Source of the DNA: an uncultured Clostridia bacterium | GTDB lineage: Bacteria > Bacillota > Clostridia > TANB77 > CAG-508 | Length of the DNA stretch: 64,000 nt | NCBI GenBank assembly: GCA_948805675.1 | Contig: CAQIBN010000001.1 | Coordinates: forward strand, 296,984-360,983 | Direction: 5' to 3' | In this document: in pieces, positions 63,420 to 64,000 of the stretch | How the letters are laid out: every line of letters begins with the position of its first letter | How positions within the stretch are numbered: the stretch's first letter is position 1 | Position numbers and translations under genes: made by a program | Notes under the pieces: generated by a model | What the model was told of the DNA's origin: nothing | The model's database searches: none | The model's input: the letters and a program-made list of their open reading frames with translations, nothing else

Positions 63420-64000
63420 ATGTCTAAATCTGGCATAGTAAACGTGAGAATGGTAATCACGGAAGAAAAAATATTATCTAATATAGATAAAATACAAAAA
63501 TTAATTAATCCAAAAAGCAAGAAACAAATTGTACAATTAGAAGAAGATACAATGTTTAAAGATTTAGTACAATCTATTAAGGATTATTTAACTGAGTATC
63601 CAAATAAGAAAAACTTTCCAAATAGTGTTTATAAATCTGCCTATGGATTAGTGGAATATGCAACAAATCAATTTGAAGAAAATACAAAAAAAATAGAAGA
63701 ATTAATTATCCAAAGAGAAAATAATATTGCATTAGCTGCAAAATTAAAAAAAGCACTTAATATGGTAATAAATAAGGAACCAGATTGGAAAAATAAAATT
63801 CAAAAATTATCTGAAAATTTTTCAGAAGAAATAATAGATACATTAGGCTCTATAGGAAGAGCTAGGTCAAAAAAATCTCAAAATTTTCAAGATGGAGTCA
63901 AATTGATTAATGCAAAAGTAGCAAATCTAGAATCAAATTTACATATAGAAATAGATATGGAAAGAATAGAAGATAGATCAAAAGCATTAAGCTTCATAGG
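63420..64000 (+). CDS. Hypothetical coiled-coil protein, 3' end outside the window
   Basis: An open frame of 193 codons to the window edge, starting MSKSGIVNVRMVITEEKIL after AAAGGAGGG. It is charged and helical (FEENTKKIEELIIQRENNI; LINAKVANLESNLHIEIDM) with likely coiled coil and no membrane segment. I do not recognise the family. It has its own promoter. Confidence 0.75.
   Translation, partial: MSKSGIVNVRMVITEEKILSNIDKIQKLINPKSKKQIVQLEEDTMFKDLVQSIKDYLTEYPNKKNFPNSVYKSAYGLVEYATNQFEENTKKIEELIIQRENNIALAAKLKKALNMVINKEPDWKNKIQKLSENFSEEIIDTLGSIGRARSKKSQNFQDGVKLINAKVANLESNLHIEIDMERIEDRSKALSFI

Overview
The window is about 64 kb of very AT-rich DNA with Firmicutes-type Shine-Dalgarno sites (AGGAGG), sigma-A promoters, rho-independent terminators and Clostridia-like genes: a LexA-type SOS repressor, an Obg GTPase with an OCT domain, RlmD, QueH, and an rplU-rpmA operon behind an L21 leader. 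It most likely comes from an uncultured low-GC clostridial gut-type bacterium. Nearly all chromosomal genes lie on the plus strand.

Layout. 1-7.9 kb: surface-polysaccharide glycosyltransferases and membrane proteins interleaved with ruvB and queH. 7.9-11.7 kb: accessory genes (RhuM, AlbA_2/Schlafen-like, Nudix, dUTPase-like) inserted behind queH, with two decayed copies of the queH 3' end between them. 12-17.4 kb: a hypothetical protein and three polytopic GT-C-like membrane proteins. 17.5-25 kb: polA, a lytic transglycosylase, a REP-like inverted repeat, galE, a structured-RNA candidate and htpG. 25-28.7 kb: small ORFs, a decayed acetyltransferase, a roughly 570-nt candidate OLE RNA next to an OapA-like membrane protein, and tRNA-Leu(UAG). 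28.7-32 kb: an integrase element at that tRNA. 32-50 kb: a scrambled accessory zone with MFS and phosphatase modules (some dead), an SDR, rlmD, two PD-(D/E)XK-type proteins, dyad iterons, a recombinase/radical-SAM chimera, an IS3 remnant and a GNAT/BRO fusion. 50-64 kb: mostly core genes (dnaE, rplU, rpmA, trpS, obgE, lexA, mreB/mbl, a TetR regulator and an acyl-CoA synthetase).

The central observation is a recurring +1 frameshift. In seven otherwise well-preserved genes (a GT-C protein twice, polA, the lytic transglycosylase, an SDR, a histidine phosphatase, dnaE twice and a TetR regulator) the frame breaks at an in-frame CGG codon, and skipping only that C restores the family-conserved frame and length at a GGN glycine codon. 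I checked every CGG in coding regions by eye. Nine in-frame CGGs are shift sites. Only three are not, and all three lie in orphan or mobile genes. All other CGG trinucleotides in genes are out of frame. This suggests that CGG has no sense meaning in this lineage and is read as a +1 shift (or CGGN as a four-base glycine codon), and that genes as essential as polA and dnaE depend on it. Frame specificity argues against random sequencing error, but raw reads and proteomics are needed to prove it.
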